A stretch of 60,432 bases of DNA from Mnemiopsis leidyi (taxonomy: Eukaryota > Ctenophora > Tentaculata > Lobata > Bolinopsidae), in the NCBI GenBank assembly GCA_000226015.1, contig JH152945.1, positions 171,880 through 232,311 on the forward strand, read 5' to 3'. Both the position numbers and the translations under genes were made by a program. Under the pieces are notes generated by a model that ran no database searches, had not been told where the DNA came from, and saw nothing but the letters and a program-made list of their open reading frames with translations. Shown here piece after piece: positions 9,227-21,784 of the stretch (the first letter of the stretch is position 1; each line of letters opens with the position of its first letter).

Positions 9227-11388
9227 ATGGCTATAGTAGTGTGGGAATGGCAGAACGAACTTAACATCTACCTGCCCTACTCGACACTTGTTTCTGCGCA
9301 ACTCGAAACTGCGCGTATTAACAACGTTAAGGATGTGAGTTGAACGTCATCTCGTTTTTTAACGTGTAGCGTGTAAACCCTGCAACGCGAATTTGCTTTT
9401 TGGTACCAGTATGTTTTGATTTTAGAGTTGCTAAGAAATCCTAGACTTAAAGCACGCTGTTGTACAAAGTGACCATGAACAATTCCTATGTCAGGTGAAG
9501 TTGGGTCAAATAGATCCATATTTGGAAACGTTTGAGGTTAACATTCCGATGATGAAACAGAAAACCACGTACAACGGGAAAACGAGGGAAGTCAGGCGCG
9601 TCTTCATTGACTCTTCTCATCCTTTTGCTAGAGGGTTGGTGAGACTTGATAATTTGAGTGTATCTTTAATATCTAGATTCTTGCATCATCTGTCCCTGTC
9701 GGTTTTCTTAAAACTACAATTCATCCCAACATTCATAGGTCAAAATGGGAATGGAATTTCAAACACGACCACTGGTTTCCGTACAACACAGAGGTATCTA
9801 AGAAGATTCAGGAGTGTGCAGATGCCGGGGGCACAGCGCCACTCCAACTTCCGTCCCTGCTACCCGGATACAGTATCGATATTAGAACCATGACACAAAC
9901 AAACACCACCACTGGATTTCAACGCAAGGTATTTAAGAATATTCGACATATAAGGGACGTGTAATGTAGGATAAAAGCAAATATAAATAGCAGCCTAGTT
10001 ATAACTGTGTAGACAATATGATACCAAGCCCCACCGACCATTCATGTTCCCGGATACTTTGAAGTTTAAGTTTCATTTTATAGCAACCACGGTGTCATTA
10101 TTGCGCATTACTATGCATATGAAAGACCCATGTATTGCCCAGAAGTAGCCAAGTACGACAAAAATTTGAGGAGTTAAAACGCATCATCTTCAGTAACATC
10201 CTGCAAAGTGTAAAGTAGTAGTTTAGTGCTTACCTCATACTACCTCCTCAGATACGTTGTGTCACGTGTCCTCCTTATCACAACCCTACACTCTCATCTA
10301 ATCCTACACGGTCTCTCCAACAAGCTTCTCTACCTCAACAAGCTGCAAGACAACGTACGTCAATGCTGTCCTCATCTCAACGTGTACCGAACTTTCCGGG
10401 TACCATACCCGCACCACAACCCGCATTACAACCCGCATCACAACCTGCATTACAACCTGCATTACAACCCGCAGCTGCATTTCCAGCTGTAACCCAGTCC
10501 AGACAAATTTCATCCTCCCAACCTGCTCCTGCAAATATTTCCAGATTACCTAGACGTCCTGCACCTACTGCTGCTGCTGCTTATCTTAACCCTCAAGCTG
10601 TTTCTTCCAGTAATGCGTCCCGCGCAGGTGCTAGCTCCAGTAATGTGTCCCTCGCAGGTGCTAGCTCCAGTAATGTGTCCGGCGCAGGCGCTAGCTCGAG
10701 TTCTCAAGGAACATCGCTCAGCGACACGCTACAATCGCTGGTAAGGAGCTCGTGTACACCTTACAGCCAGGTGGGAGCTACCCAGGACGTGTGTCCGGTC
10801 TGTCAAAACAACATGTCAGATCCATCAGACTACACGACTCATCCTGGTCTAGCTGGCCTGCAGCACGACAGAATTACATTGAAGTGCAACCATCATATTC
10901 ACACGCAGTGTCTACACGCGCTCATCTCCTCGAGCAACAACAGCACTTCGTTTAGCTGTTTGGAATGTCAGCGAAGTTACGGTGTCAGGACAGGTAATCA
11001 GCCAACTAACGGCAAAATGGCGGTTAAAACTGATTCCAGCATCAGTCTGGCTGGATACGAGCAGTATGGAACCATCATTGTCACTTACAATTTTACATCT
11101 GGTGTTGGACAAAATGGGGTTTCTTATTCCGCGCACGGATTTCCACGTACTGCATACTTCCCTGATTGCGATGACGGGAACGACGTGGTAGACTTGATAA
11201 AAGTAGCTTTTAAAAGAAGACTGATATTTACCATTGGAGACTCAGTTACGACCGGTGCTAAGAACTGTGTTGTATGGAATGACATTCACCACAAAACTAG
11301 CATGAGACGTGGAGATACCTACGGGTATCCTGACCCGGGATATTTAGCAAGAGTCCGGGCTGAGTTGAAGAGTAAGGGTGTGGAGTAA
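9227..11388 (+). CDS. DTX: Deltex E3 ubiquitin ligase
   Basis: Four exons, 9227-9334, 9495-9634, 9739-9928 and 10252-11388, give 524 residues. Exons 1-2 encode the first WWE domain (starts MAIVVWEW) and exon 3 the second (WEWNFKHDHW, ending GFQRK). A Pro/Gln/Ala/Ser-rich linker contains repeated PALQ and SSSNVSxAGA units. From about residue 327 there is a RING-type zinc site (CPVCQ, CNHHIHTQC, CLEC), then the Deltex carboxy-terminal domain with ARGFP-like AHGFPRTAYFP, RRLIFTIGDS, VVWNDIHHKTS and GYPDPGYL. This WWE-WWE-linker-RING-DTC order is the hallmark of Deltex, which binds the Notch ankyrin repeats through WWE and ubiquitinates through RING-DTC. The exon 2 donor giving the correct phase is GG/GTTGGT; a stronger GTGAGA four bases on would break the second WWE. 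Confidence 0.95.
10606..10695 (+). repeat. 30-bp coding repeat in Deltex linker
   Basis: Three copies of a 30-bp unit beginning TCCAGTAATG encode SSNVSLAGAS-like decapeptides. Shorter 15-bp ACAACCCGCATT-type repeats lie just upstream (about 10425-10475). Both keep the reading frame. Confidence 0.9.
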
Positions 11389-12117
11389 TCTTGAGTTTGG
11401 AGATTGTGTTTAGTACAAACTTTACACATCTGAGGATTTGTCGGTTTTATTTATAGAATCCGTGTTGTGATTTAGAATATTAGATTTAGTTTTGATAATT
11501 TTAACTGCTTTTTATATTTTTCGATTATAAATTATATCGTTATAAAGTGTAGATAACATTCTGTTGGAACCGAAAATTGTTTGTTAATTTTAAGAGATAA
11601 TCTTTGATGCTGTGCAAAGACAATTAGGATTAATTCATTGTTGTTGATTCAGCATTGGATTGTTTCTTTATCCGGTATGTTGCTCGTAAATCATTCTTAT
11701 CAAAAAGAATATGACATCTGTTAGAATTCGATCTGTACTGTATAATTTAATTTTAGACATTCCAGCTATCCTCACTGGCTGTCAATGATATTTTCTTCTT
11801 TAATGAAGTTGTTTTAAATTTACCCCTGAGCTTATTTCGACTGTCAAAAATGTATCATCCGAAATTGTATTGATGGTATATTCTCGCATATCTTGTCTGT
11901 AGATCTAATCACGATCACACAACGAAAATTGCCAGTCATGTGCATAGAAAATTGAAAACGTAAACATTGTACGCACTATACAATCTGAAACATGCACATT
12001 GTAGACACTATACAATCTGAAACATGCACATTGTAGACACTATACATTGTATCTCTTGTATATCTTGTGCACATAAAACAATTCACTGACAGTTTATCAT
12101 GGGTACATAGCTCTACA
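11389..12117. other. Intergenic with 32-bp tandem repeat
   Basis: AT-rich 3' region of Deltex. At 11974-12045 a 32-bp unit starting CACTATACAATCTG is repeated a little over twice, ending about 70 bp before the PLRG1 ATG. No other gene was seen. Confidence 0.6.
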
Positions 12118-15100
12118 ATGTCCGATCTAAAAAGGAACAGATTTGCTGGTATGGGGCCGGGTACGCCCAGCAACCTGCCCCCTGGTCCCAATACGCCCGG
12201 TCATGGCACTACGCCGGGACACAGCACTACGCCTGGGCGCACCACTCCTGCTTATCAAATTAGAGGCATGCCTACTCCGGACAGACAAACTGGTACGAGT
12301 AAATAAACTTGTTATGTATATTTTAAAATATGTGGAATTTCAATATAAATTTGACGATTTATGATCCTAAAGTTTCAAGTATCTAAACTTGTACAACTAT
12401 CTAAACTTGTGCAACATTTCACCTAACCCCTATCTTCAGGAGCTACGACGCCCGGCCGTACCCCCGGCTCCACTACCCCTGGTCGCATGGCGGGCTCCAC
12501 TACCCCTGGACGTGGACCACTGCGCAGCAACATCAAGCAGCGCTCAGTGTTGCGCACGCCTGGGTCCGGTACGCCGAGTCACGATACGCCAGGCAGGGGC
12601 ACGCCTAAACGAACTCCTAAACGTCCTGCTGAATCTCTTGTTTTCAAGGAGGAGGTCCAGCGTCATACAGGTAACATATTGACTTTTGTATTTGTTTAAG
12701 TTTTTGTTATTCTTAAAACGTTATAAGCTGTGTCATGATAGTTATGCTATGTCATGAAAGTTAACATTTATTAAAACACTTACAAATTCTAATCCTTATT
12801 CTATATCTTACGTTTTGAAATATAGAAACGTTTCAGTGCACACCCTCGTGTTTCGCTCTCTCAAACGAACACACGACATGTTCCTGTACGACCAGTGGGC
12901 GCCCCTGCCAACCCCTGTTGAAGTTAAAGACGCCCGTAAAAACTACAAGAAACAATCAGAGTACGCCTATGTCAAAGACATGGACGCTCCTGTGATCGTC
13001 AGAAAAGAAAAGAGTGTTCCTCTTGGTCCTCCGACTTCTGGTTCGTTTATTATAGTTTTGTATAGACCGTGTAACTGATTGATTATATCCACTTGGAATA
13101 AAATGTCACTCCTTGAAATTTCCAATTTTTGTGTGTCCCCCCCATTTGTTTTTCAGTTTTTAACCAACATTTTTTTTACAGGACAAGAACTAGTAGCAGT
13201 GCAGAACAACAATCCCAACATACCATCAGACAAACAAAACAACGTCCTGGCTCTCAACCAGAACAACAAGACAATCACGCTCGCGTCCCGCCGAGCGCCG
13301 CTCCCCAAACCGCAGTGGCATCCTCCCTGGAAGCTGATGCGGGTCATATCTGGACATCTCGGCTGGGTGAGATGTGTAGATGTGGACCACACAAACGACT
13401 GGTTTGTAACGGGATCCGCTGATAGGACCATCAAGATCTGGGATTTGGGATCGGGAACTCTGAAGTTGTCTCTTACTGGACATATATCGACCGTGAGAGG
13501 TGTAGCGGTTAGCGACAGACATCCTTATCTGTTTAGTTGCGGAGAAGACAAGCAGGTCAAATGTTGGGATCTTGAACAGAACAAGGTAACTAAGTATGAC
13601 AATTTGATATTGCTCTGCAATTCAATACTCTGTTCTAAATTGCGCTTGGACATGCCCGGTCACTTAAGAAAACATTGGTTTGTGTAGCGCGCAGCAACAA
13701 AACTAAAATCGAAGTCATTTCTCTCAGCCAGAAACGAGACGCGCAGAAACGCGCGCACTTGGTCGAATTTTTGCCGCGCAGCTACAGGGGGCCAATATTC
13801 ACTGACCTCTTAGCTGGCAGTTGGCACACAAGTTTTAAGTTAACTCCCTTATAGCATCGATTAATATACTAAACATCGTCCATGACCTCGTTGACTCTTG
13901 CTCAACGTCACAGCTTTTCAGAGGACAGGAATCATATTGCTTGTCTTGCGTTTCATCTAAAAAAAATCCTGTAAATAAACTTTCCTCAATGTTACCCTTA
14001 CTAAACGTAACCAACACTAACAACCCCCAATTTCAGGTAATTAGGCACTATCACGGCCACCTCAGTGCGGTCTACGCTCTCTCCATCCACCCCACGCTAG
14101 ACGTCCTGTGTTCGGTGGGTCGTGACGCATCATGTAGAGTGTGGGACATGAGGACTAAGGCGTGTATACATACTCTTACCGGACATACCAACACTGTGTC
14201 GGACGTAAAGACCCAGGCTACAGAACCTCAGATTATTACTGCCAGTCATGACTGTACCGTCAGGTAAGCAGATGTCTATCAACCCCCCCCCCCCACCACC
14301 AAGAGCAGATTAATGGTATTAGTACTTCAAAGCTGAGGTGCAAATTTTCTAGTGAGTTTCCAGAAGTTACAGATAGAACGTATTGCTTACGAGCACTAAA
14401 GAACCTATAGTAGAAAGAGTTGTACCATTTTCTTCCAGGTTGTGGGACATAGTAGCTGGTAAAACACGAGCAACACTGACAAATCACAAGAAAAGTATCA
14501 GATCGCTGGTGATGCACCCAACCCAATACTCCTTTGGTAGTGCCGGTGCCGACAATATTAAGCAATGGAAATGTCCTGAAGGAGAGTTCATTCAGGTTTG
14601 GCATGCAATCTTCTTCTCAAACCTTTATTTCAACTCTTCAATATAAATCTTCATTTTGATTATTCATTTCAAATCTTTCTTTGAAATCTTAGTTTTCCAA
14701 ACGTCATTTTATATCTACATTTACAATCATTTTTCATTTTAAATCGTCATCACAAATCTTTATTTAAACCGTTGTCTAAATTTGGCGCCGTTCCCAATAA
14801 GGTATGCTCATACCCAGCTAAGGTCTCTATTGTTCAATTGTTCATTAATCATTAATACACCCCCACCTCAGAACCTGTCTGGACACAATGCTATCCTAAA
14901 CACACTGGCTATGAATCAGGACGGAGTTTTGGTATCAGGTCGGTATTGTTTCATTATCTTTCTCACTTTTCAGTAGCTCTCGTTCTGTGTTTCATATATT
15001 CAAATTGGTTGGCACACAATAGATACATGACACACACGACAGTTCGTCGCCATGTAGCCTGCCACATGCAGTATTGGTTGGTATGTAGTCCGAAGTTACA

Positions 15101-15593
15101 CTCAAGATTTCACTTCTAAATGTTCAGGCGGAGACAATGGAACAATACATTTCTGGGATTGGAAGACGGGTTATAATTTCCAGCGATTCCAGTCCCAGGT
15201 TCAGCCTGGATCTCTTGACTCTGAGGCGGGTCTTTTCGCCATGAGTTTCGACCACAGGTTGGTTACTTCTTATTTTTGTTGTAGTAGTTGTTTTCTCTAG
15301 TTTTTGGCTTATCCTAACAGATATTCGAATTATGGATACGTTGTATTATGTTTTAATCTAGAAGATTTTTGCATGTTTTATGCATCATTTATTCATAACT
15401 TTCGTTTCATTTCATGTAACCATATTATAATGATGCTGATAGTTTATGCATCAATACTTACCTTACATTTTACAGTGGGAGCAGATTGATCACGTGTGAA
15501 GCAGACAAAACAATCAAAATCTTCAAAGAAGACGAAAATGCTATTGAAGAGCCAATTAACTGGAAGCCAGACTTACTCCGCAAGCGTTACTAG
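12118..15593 (+). CDS. PLRG1: PLRG1 / PRL1 WD40 splicing factor with novel N-terminal extension
   Basis: Nine exons, 12118-12292, 12440-12670, 12837-13040, 13182-13585, 14037-14263, 14439-14595, 14872-14938, 15128-15257 and 15476-15593, sum to 571 codons with every phase matching. From [20 protein letters not shown] onward it follows animal PLRG1 closely: the [22 protein letters not shown] entry to a seven-bladed WD40 propeller, then [27 protein letters not shown] and a final EADKTIKIF...LRKRY end. PLRG1 is a core member of the Prp19/CDC5L complex that activates the spliceosome. About 130 residues precede the conserved start, encoded by exons 1-2 and rich in TPGR/TPGH/GTP motifs. The linker between N-terminus and propeller is shorter than in vertebrates (total 570 against 514 residues in human). 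Confidence 0.96.
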
Positions 15594-17338
15594 AAAAGCA
15601 GAATCGACAAATCACATAATCATATTTTATTGATTTAAATACGTGATCATATCTTCAGAAACTCTTGTGGATACATTCATTCTTTTAAGATTGGTTTTAA
15701 GAAAAAAGTTTCAAACATTGCGTTTGTTGACAAACGGTTTACATGCTCATTCGTATTAATATTTATAACAACTACAGCTGTTGCCTACATAGGTTCATGA
15801 TTAAATTATTAGACCTAATAGTTATTTAACATTAGCCACGAGTTGTTTCTTTATGGTTGTTAAGGGAGTTTGTCAGAGTTTTATCACAAGGTCTTAAGCT
15901 ATGACTTTTCCAGTAACTAACGATTGGGTGTGTCGGGAAGCTGTGACAACATTTTTTAATTTTCTTATAAAATTTTTCTGTGACGCAGTTGTTTCAGTTA
16001 TGAGCCACCCGAGTTAACAAATAATTAGCTACACTATGACTTATGAAACTTGAAAATACTGGATGTAAACATTGATCCAACTTGACTGAAGCAACTATAT
16101 TTGTTCTATTATTTGTGTGCCCTCAACCGTAACTGTGATAATTTCCCAAACAATAGTACAAAAGTGGAAAAGATTCGTCTCCCTAGAGAGATATTATACC
16201 CGCCGTATTCTCACTTGGGAAAACTTCCCGGTATACAGGCTAGATCTAAAGCGTACATCCTTTTCTGTACATGTTTTTTGTTATTATATTTTAGATCAAA
16301 CACAAAATACTCCACCCAACATTTAAGCCGATTACGAGTGCTTTTCAAATCAATTGTTCAGCAATTAATAGGGCCGCACCAGCACGATTGTTTTGAAATC
16401 AATTTTCTCTCTGGTTCATGACGCTTGAGAATCAGCCAAACTTTTTTTCAATTTGTTTTTATCACACCAATACCATATGAATGTAGACATAACACAAAAG
16501 ACACCAGACACGGACTTAAATTTTATTCTTTGATCGCCACGTGAACAATAAAAACATGATGCAACGAAATCCGTTATAATCAACATCATTCCTCCCACAA
16601 ATGCAACTGTATTCATAGCCGATAAGTAATCTCATCGAGCCGAACTCAGCTAAACGGTTTGTCCTAATCAACATAATGCGGCTCTCAGAGTGACATGATT
16701 GTTCTTACAAGATGTCCATTGTCCGGTTTTAGTCCTGAGGTGTGTGCCGAGTCAGCCTGGTCTGTTTGACCTGCTTTTGTGTTAGAGTGAGCGTGGAGTA
16801 GTTGGAAACTTTCACTATTTCATTAGACTCCTTGCATTTATGTCTGTGCTTGCTTCAGGTATATATGTCTAGGTTAAGCCTGCACTTGAATAAGGACTAA
16901 ATAGCATTACAGTTAGGTTAAACGGATTTTTGGGCACTTTTGTCTTTTTCAGCATTTAGTTTGCGTTGGCTTATTTTTCTCTGTATCTTGTCTTGAGATC
17001 ATGCTTGAAGTTGTATTTCAGTATTTGCACGAGCGCCAAAAATAACTTTATTCTTCTATCGACGTCATGTGTTTTGTGTATTGTGTAAAAAAGTAGAAAA
17101 AGAAAATATGCCATTAAATACGTAAAATGGTTGATTTGTAGCCAATTTTAGCGTTGAGTAATCCTAGCACTACTATATATAGTTTTAGAGGCCTAGTAAG
17201 CTAGTAGTAGTATTGTCGAGAAGTTTTTGCCTTTTTTATTTTCCCTATTTTTACCATAATCAGACCATAGGACAGACTATTTCAATAGCTATAAGTTGCT
17301 ACACGTTGCATAGCCCTGCTTCCGCGAAGTATAAAGTA
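15594..17338. other. Intergenic, nothing recognised
   Basis: AT-rich sequence with only short chance frames. It contains the PLRG1 3' end and presumably the promoter of the next gene. No repeat or RNA was identified. Confidence 0.5.
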
Positions 17339-18778
17339 ATGGCTCCCCAGTTTTCATCTCTTAAGCTCTCTATGGAATTGAACGTTGTAAGTGGGACATC
17401 TGAGTTTTTCAAGTTATCACAATATTTTTTCTAACTCTAACGGTATTTGCTCTCTAGAAACATTTGTTCTAACTCACAACCGTGAAAAATGTTTGCTTCT
17501 AATTTGCAATTTGGCCCGATTTTCACAAGCTCCTTTTACACATTTGAGGATCTATTGATCAAATGTAACTTGTAAGTGTATTTGGTTTACAAAACAGAAG
17601 GCTGCAACATTTTCTAAATGTGGCTACTGTTACTGTTACTGTTAGTGTTACTGTTAACTGTTGCTAGATAAGTAGAAAAACAACTTTTAGCTACATACAC
17701 TGACGGAGTTACCGAGTTAGTGACAAACTTCTGTTTAATGTTATCGTTCACACCACAGTATCTTAACAGATATCACTTATTCTAGAATTTAGAGCTTGCC
17801 CATAAGCGTTGCCTGGCAACTGTTTCCAGTTTTGTACCTTCTGATAGTTAGTCTAATCGTGAGGGGTGATGACGAAGGGACTGTTGGATTCTCTGTTTCC
17901 GTGTTGTATGGACACCAGATCCCTTCCAAAAAACTACCCAGTGGTGAGCAGTACTACTACTGTATAAGTGGAAGTAGTCACTTACTTATTGTAACTAGTA
18001 TCTTGTATTTGTAACTAAGCTAACTATATAAGTAAAAGTTACTTTACTTAAACACAGTTTATTATCAATATGCGAAGCTAGTTATTTAGATATTGAACGA
18101 ACATAAGGCTATCAAAACTTTCAACAACATGAAAGAAAGACAACTTTCTAGAAGGGACGAAGAAGCCAGCAGCTTTTAAACAGGGAAAAAATAAAGCTTG
18201 CTAAGCAAAATTCCATAAAGAATTTTGCAGTAAAGGAGATAGCTCGAACCTACGAAAAGTTAGTCAGAACTTTTTCTTAAATGTTAAAGCTTATCATTGC
18301 CAAGTATAATGATTCGAATCTAATGTCGAATTTGATTCCAATTTGGTTATTAATTGCCCTGTTGTGGCGTTCAATCAGTATTTTGACATTGAAAAGTCCC
18401 ACTTAACACTATTACTATTGCTATTAATGAATTATGAATTTCCATATTTTCCATTACTATAAAGAGTCAGCAATCCAATTTGACACTTTCAGGCCAGTAG
18501 AAGAGCCCAAAAAGGCTTTCAAAGACTTCAGTAGACCGATAGTTCACCTGATGGCGGTCAACAAATTCAAAAGTCTCCGTCACCGCCGAGTAAATCGTGA
18601 AAATGAAGCCATTATTGCTGCCGCCAAAAACGGCAAAATAGAGCCACAACCACTCGCAAATGTGGTCAGAAGGGAACGAAAAAGTCCAGCCGAAAGTCCT
18701 AGGAGGGACAAAAAGAAGGAGAACAGAATATCCGTGCAATCTATCCCGGAGGACGACTGGGAATCGGACGAGGACTAA
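17339..18778 (+). CDS. Small putative single-pass membrane protein, unknown
   Basis: Three exons, 17339-17386, 17793-17943 and 18471-18778, join in phase to 168 codons. A hydrophobic segment (VAWQLFPVLYLLIVSLIV, about residues 21-39) is followed by an acidic DDEG stretch. The last 100 residues are strongly charged: KKAFKDFSRP, RHRRVNRENE, a lysine/arginine-rich ESPRRDKKKE and an acidic end, DDWESDED. It could be a short type II or signal-anchored protein with a basic tail. The last exon is well supported by its composition. The first two rest on splice phase alone, and the start may be wrong. No family was recognised. Confidence 0.42.
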
Positions 18779-19827
18779 AACATGGAGTACTGTACCATGG
18801 CGAATAACGCGTCAAGTCATTGATTGTTCCGAGTAGATGCAACAACTTTCACCCTCCGTTTCATGGCTCTGTAGATGCTTCATTTTATTTTGTATTGTTT
18901 TTTGTACAGAGGTCTAGGTACAGTACAAATGTTCAGCTTCATGATCAACTGACGATTTGATATCGAAATGAATTGAAATTGAGGATTAGTGGTATACATT
19001 CGAAAAATTCATTCGAATGTTTCTATTAGTATTATGGAATTGACAATTTGAAAATGACTTTGAGTGAAAAGAAAAGATTGTCTAGTAGTAGTACTGAATC
19101 ATCTCGTTCGTCAATATCTTTATCATCAACATGCCTAGCCTTGGTCATATCGAATCGAGTTCACGATGAAAAACATAATGAATCTTATGGTAAAAACTAT
19201 TTCTCACGGGAAGCTAAAGTGCAATTGTATTTTATTCTTGACGGACGGTTTTGATTAATTTCTTAGTCTGCAATTCATTGTGAAGTGTTGGGAGTCTGTG
19301 CTCCTGTTTTTAAAGCATCGGCATCAATCATCATCCCATTAGCAGTTTAATCAGCCCATTTTTGTTATCATCGGATGGCTTTGAGAGTTTTTTATCGGCT
19401 GGGTAGAACTTTGTAAATATCTGAAAAGCTGTAACCTCAAAAGTTAAGTTTGTAAAAACATGTTCTGTTCGTTGACCTTGCATATGCGCCCAAATTTTTG
19501 TACTGAATCTTTCAACCTGTTATTCAAGAATATGTCAGTAACTGAATTGAAGTATTATCGATTTTTATTACGAGTTTGAACCAAATGTTGAGATTTAAAT
19601 ATTGGACCGTATTAATTCCAATTATCTATTGCTAATAAGTCATCCAGCCCGACTGAAAGGTAAAAATGATAAACCCTTTTTATTTAGTACAGTCCATGAA
19701 CAAATAAATTCAAACTGGTTAAATCCCAAAACGAATCTGTTTAATTCTTTTGATCTAAGCCAATGATGATTAAATGCAAAAACCGTACAAGTATTACTAC
19801 AAGTGATGACAAAATATATTCTGTTCA
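18779..19827. other. Convergent intergenic region
   Basis: Between two converging genes. A 66-codon Ser-rich frame starting at an ATG near 19051 is open but isolated, lacks support and may be 3' untranslated sequence. Nothing else was seen. Confidence 0.5.
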
Positions 19828-21313
19828 TCATAAGTTCTTAACAGTCCGCTGTCTTTGATAAAACAATCTTCCTTTCGACCTTCGAGGGACATCTATTTTG
19901 AGAAGTGGTGCTTCTTTAATAACAGTATATGATAATGCCAGAACATCACAAAAACACCAGCAGTAAGTTATCACAACCACCCAGTTACTGAGACAACTCC
20001 CCCTTACCTTGTTGAACAGGAATATCGTAAATATTCTCCTCTTCCAGCTGCTGTTGAGGGGAAACAACAGGTTTCATCTCCGAACAAGAGCTGTAGGTCT
20101 GGAACCCCGGATTAGCAAAGTTCTCCCCGACATCCACACTCCGACCAGTGAAAGGTATGCTGGCACCGCGATACATATCTCGCAATCTACACTGGGTCCA
20201 GCAGACAACATACACGGTTACGGTTAAGATAATGGTGAAGCCCAAGCAGGCAAGAACAAGAGCAGCGATCTGTTGTTCGGTAAGTGTTGTGTTCTGTGGG
20301 AGGTGAGAGGCGGGTGTTGGTGGTGTTGATGCCACTTTCTGCAAGGAGGTCTGATCTTCAAGTTGGAGCTGGTAGCATGTCTCTGGATCAGAGTTGATGT
20401 TTGGTTGAGGAGGGCACTTCATACACAGGTTGAGGGTACTGTTGTGATAATATCCTGTAGCACACTCCAGGCAGGCACTGGAGCCGATACTGCTGTATCT
20501 TCCAGGGTGGCAGTCTAAGCAGAGAGTATTGTTGATGTTGCTGTAAGTGTTTTGTGGACATGAAGAGCAGGTTGAACTACCTCTTTGACCAGCAACAGTT
20601 CCTGGCAAACACTTTAAACAACTTGAAGACCTGGTCACGTTGGTAAATGTTCCCGGAGGACACAAAGAACAAGCTCCTGATCCCGAGACACTATATTCTC
20701 CGATCGAGCAGTCAGTACAGTTGACGGCACCTTTCAGACTAAACGTGCCAGCTGAACATTCCTTACACTGAGCCGTACTGTTGTGTGCGGTGTGGATGTA
20801 CCCTGCAGAACAAGACCCTGTACAGTTTGCCGAACTAGTCGAACCAGCTGGTGACGTCATCCCGTCCTCACACGCTGTACACTCTGTAGCTCCTGTTTCG
20901 TTAGAGTAAGTACCCCCTGGGCAAAGTTCACATTCTGCTGCTCCGGGGGTCCGAGAGTATGACCCTGTGGGACACCGAACACAGTAGGACGCAGCGACTG
21001 CACTGTATTCCCCAGCATCACATAGTGTACAGCTTGTAGATCCAGGAAGGCTCGAAAATGTTCCTCTTTGGCAAAGCTGACATGTAGTCTGTTTAGGTTC
21101 ATCTGTGTATTGACCTGGTTCGCACTCGTTACATTCAGTTCCACTTTGGAAGCTGCCAGGGTTGCAATCATCACAGCTGGAAAACCAACTTATCCCAAGA
21201 AAACCACTGCTCTTGATCTGTCCGGGATCACAAGCCAGGCATTCTTTAGTCAAGATCAAAATCACAGTTAATGACATGATACCAAAACAGGTGGTTGTGG
21301 GAACAAAAGGCAT
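19828..21313 (-). CDS. Cysteine-rich receptor-like protein with ephrin-receptor-type (GCC2/GCC3) repeats
   Basis: Two exons, 21313-20008 and 19913-19828, join in phase to 463 codons. The first in-frame ATG is 21313; residues about 13-31 form a hydrophobic signal core. The ectodomain is a long series of C-x2-C-x-P/A-G-x-Y/F-S units (for example CPTGSYSRTPGAAECELCPG), the GCC2/GCC3 or ephrin-receptor-like repeat found in EGF-rich animal receptors. It has several N-glycosylation sites. A transmembrane helix (IAALVLACLGFTIILTVTVY) is followed by a tail of about 75 residues with a possible SH2 site, NIYDIP. The tail ends in exon 2 with a basic KGRLFYQRQRTVKNL. A single-pass surface receptor or adhesion protein is likely; the ligand is unknown. 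The gene is transcribed divergently from the gene at 21785. Confidence 0.85.
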
Positions 21314-21784
21314 GTTGAGAATTGGAAAAACGGCGCGGGCGCCAGATATTGTTCTTAAATTAAGAAAAGGAATCACTCTAATAACTGCTACAATACGCTG
21401 AATTGGCAATTGCGAGGTACCATTAGTACTGATTACGTGTCAATGGCGATGTTTTAGTAAACTGATACATTGTTTTGTCCACTAACTAGTAACTACACCT
21501 ACTACTAAACCTTGTTTGGACACACTTGTAGCATAGTTAGCTACTTAGGTACACTCCTAACATTGCGTCTAGTTTACAAACAATTGAAATTTAAACCCAA
21601 CACTGAATACTGCACGTTGTACACCGTTTAAATGTAACTTTTTGAAATAGTATTATAATAATAAAGTAGTTTACAGCTGCAGATACTACGAATGTTACAC
21701 TGACAGCTTTCGAGATTAATGGTCGCAATTTTGTCGATCGATGGGTTGATCGCATAACCTCAGGAATTTTACATCTAGATCAAG
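21314..21784. promoter_or_regulatory. 471-bp divergent promoter region
   Basis: It separates the minus-strand receptor-like gene from the + strand gene starting at 21785, so it must hold both promoters if both models are right. It contains CTAGTTAGTAGT-like AT-rich sequence and no clear TATA box or other element. Confidence 0.4.
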
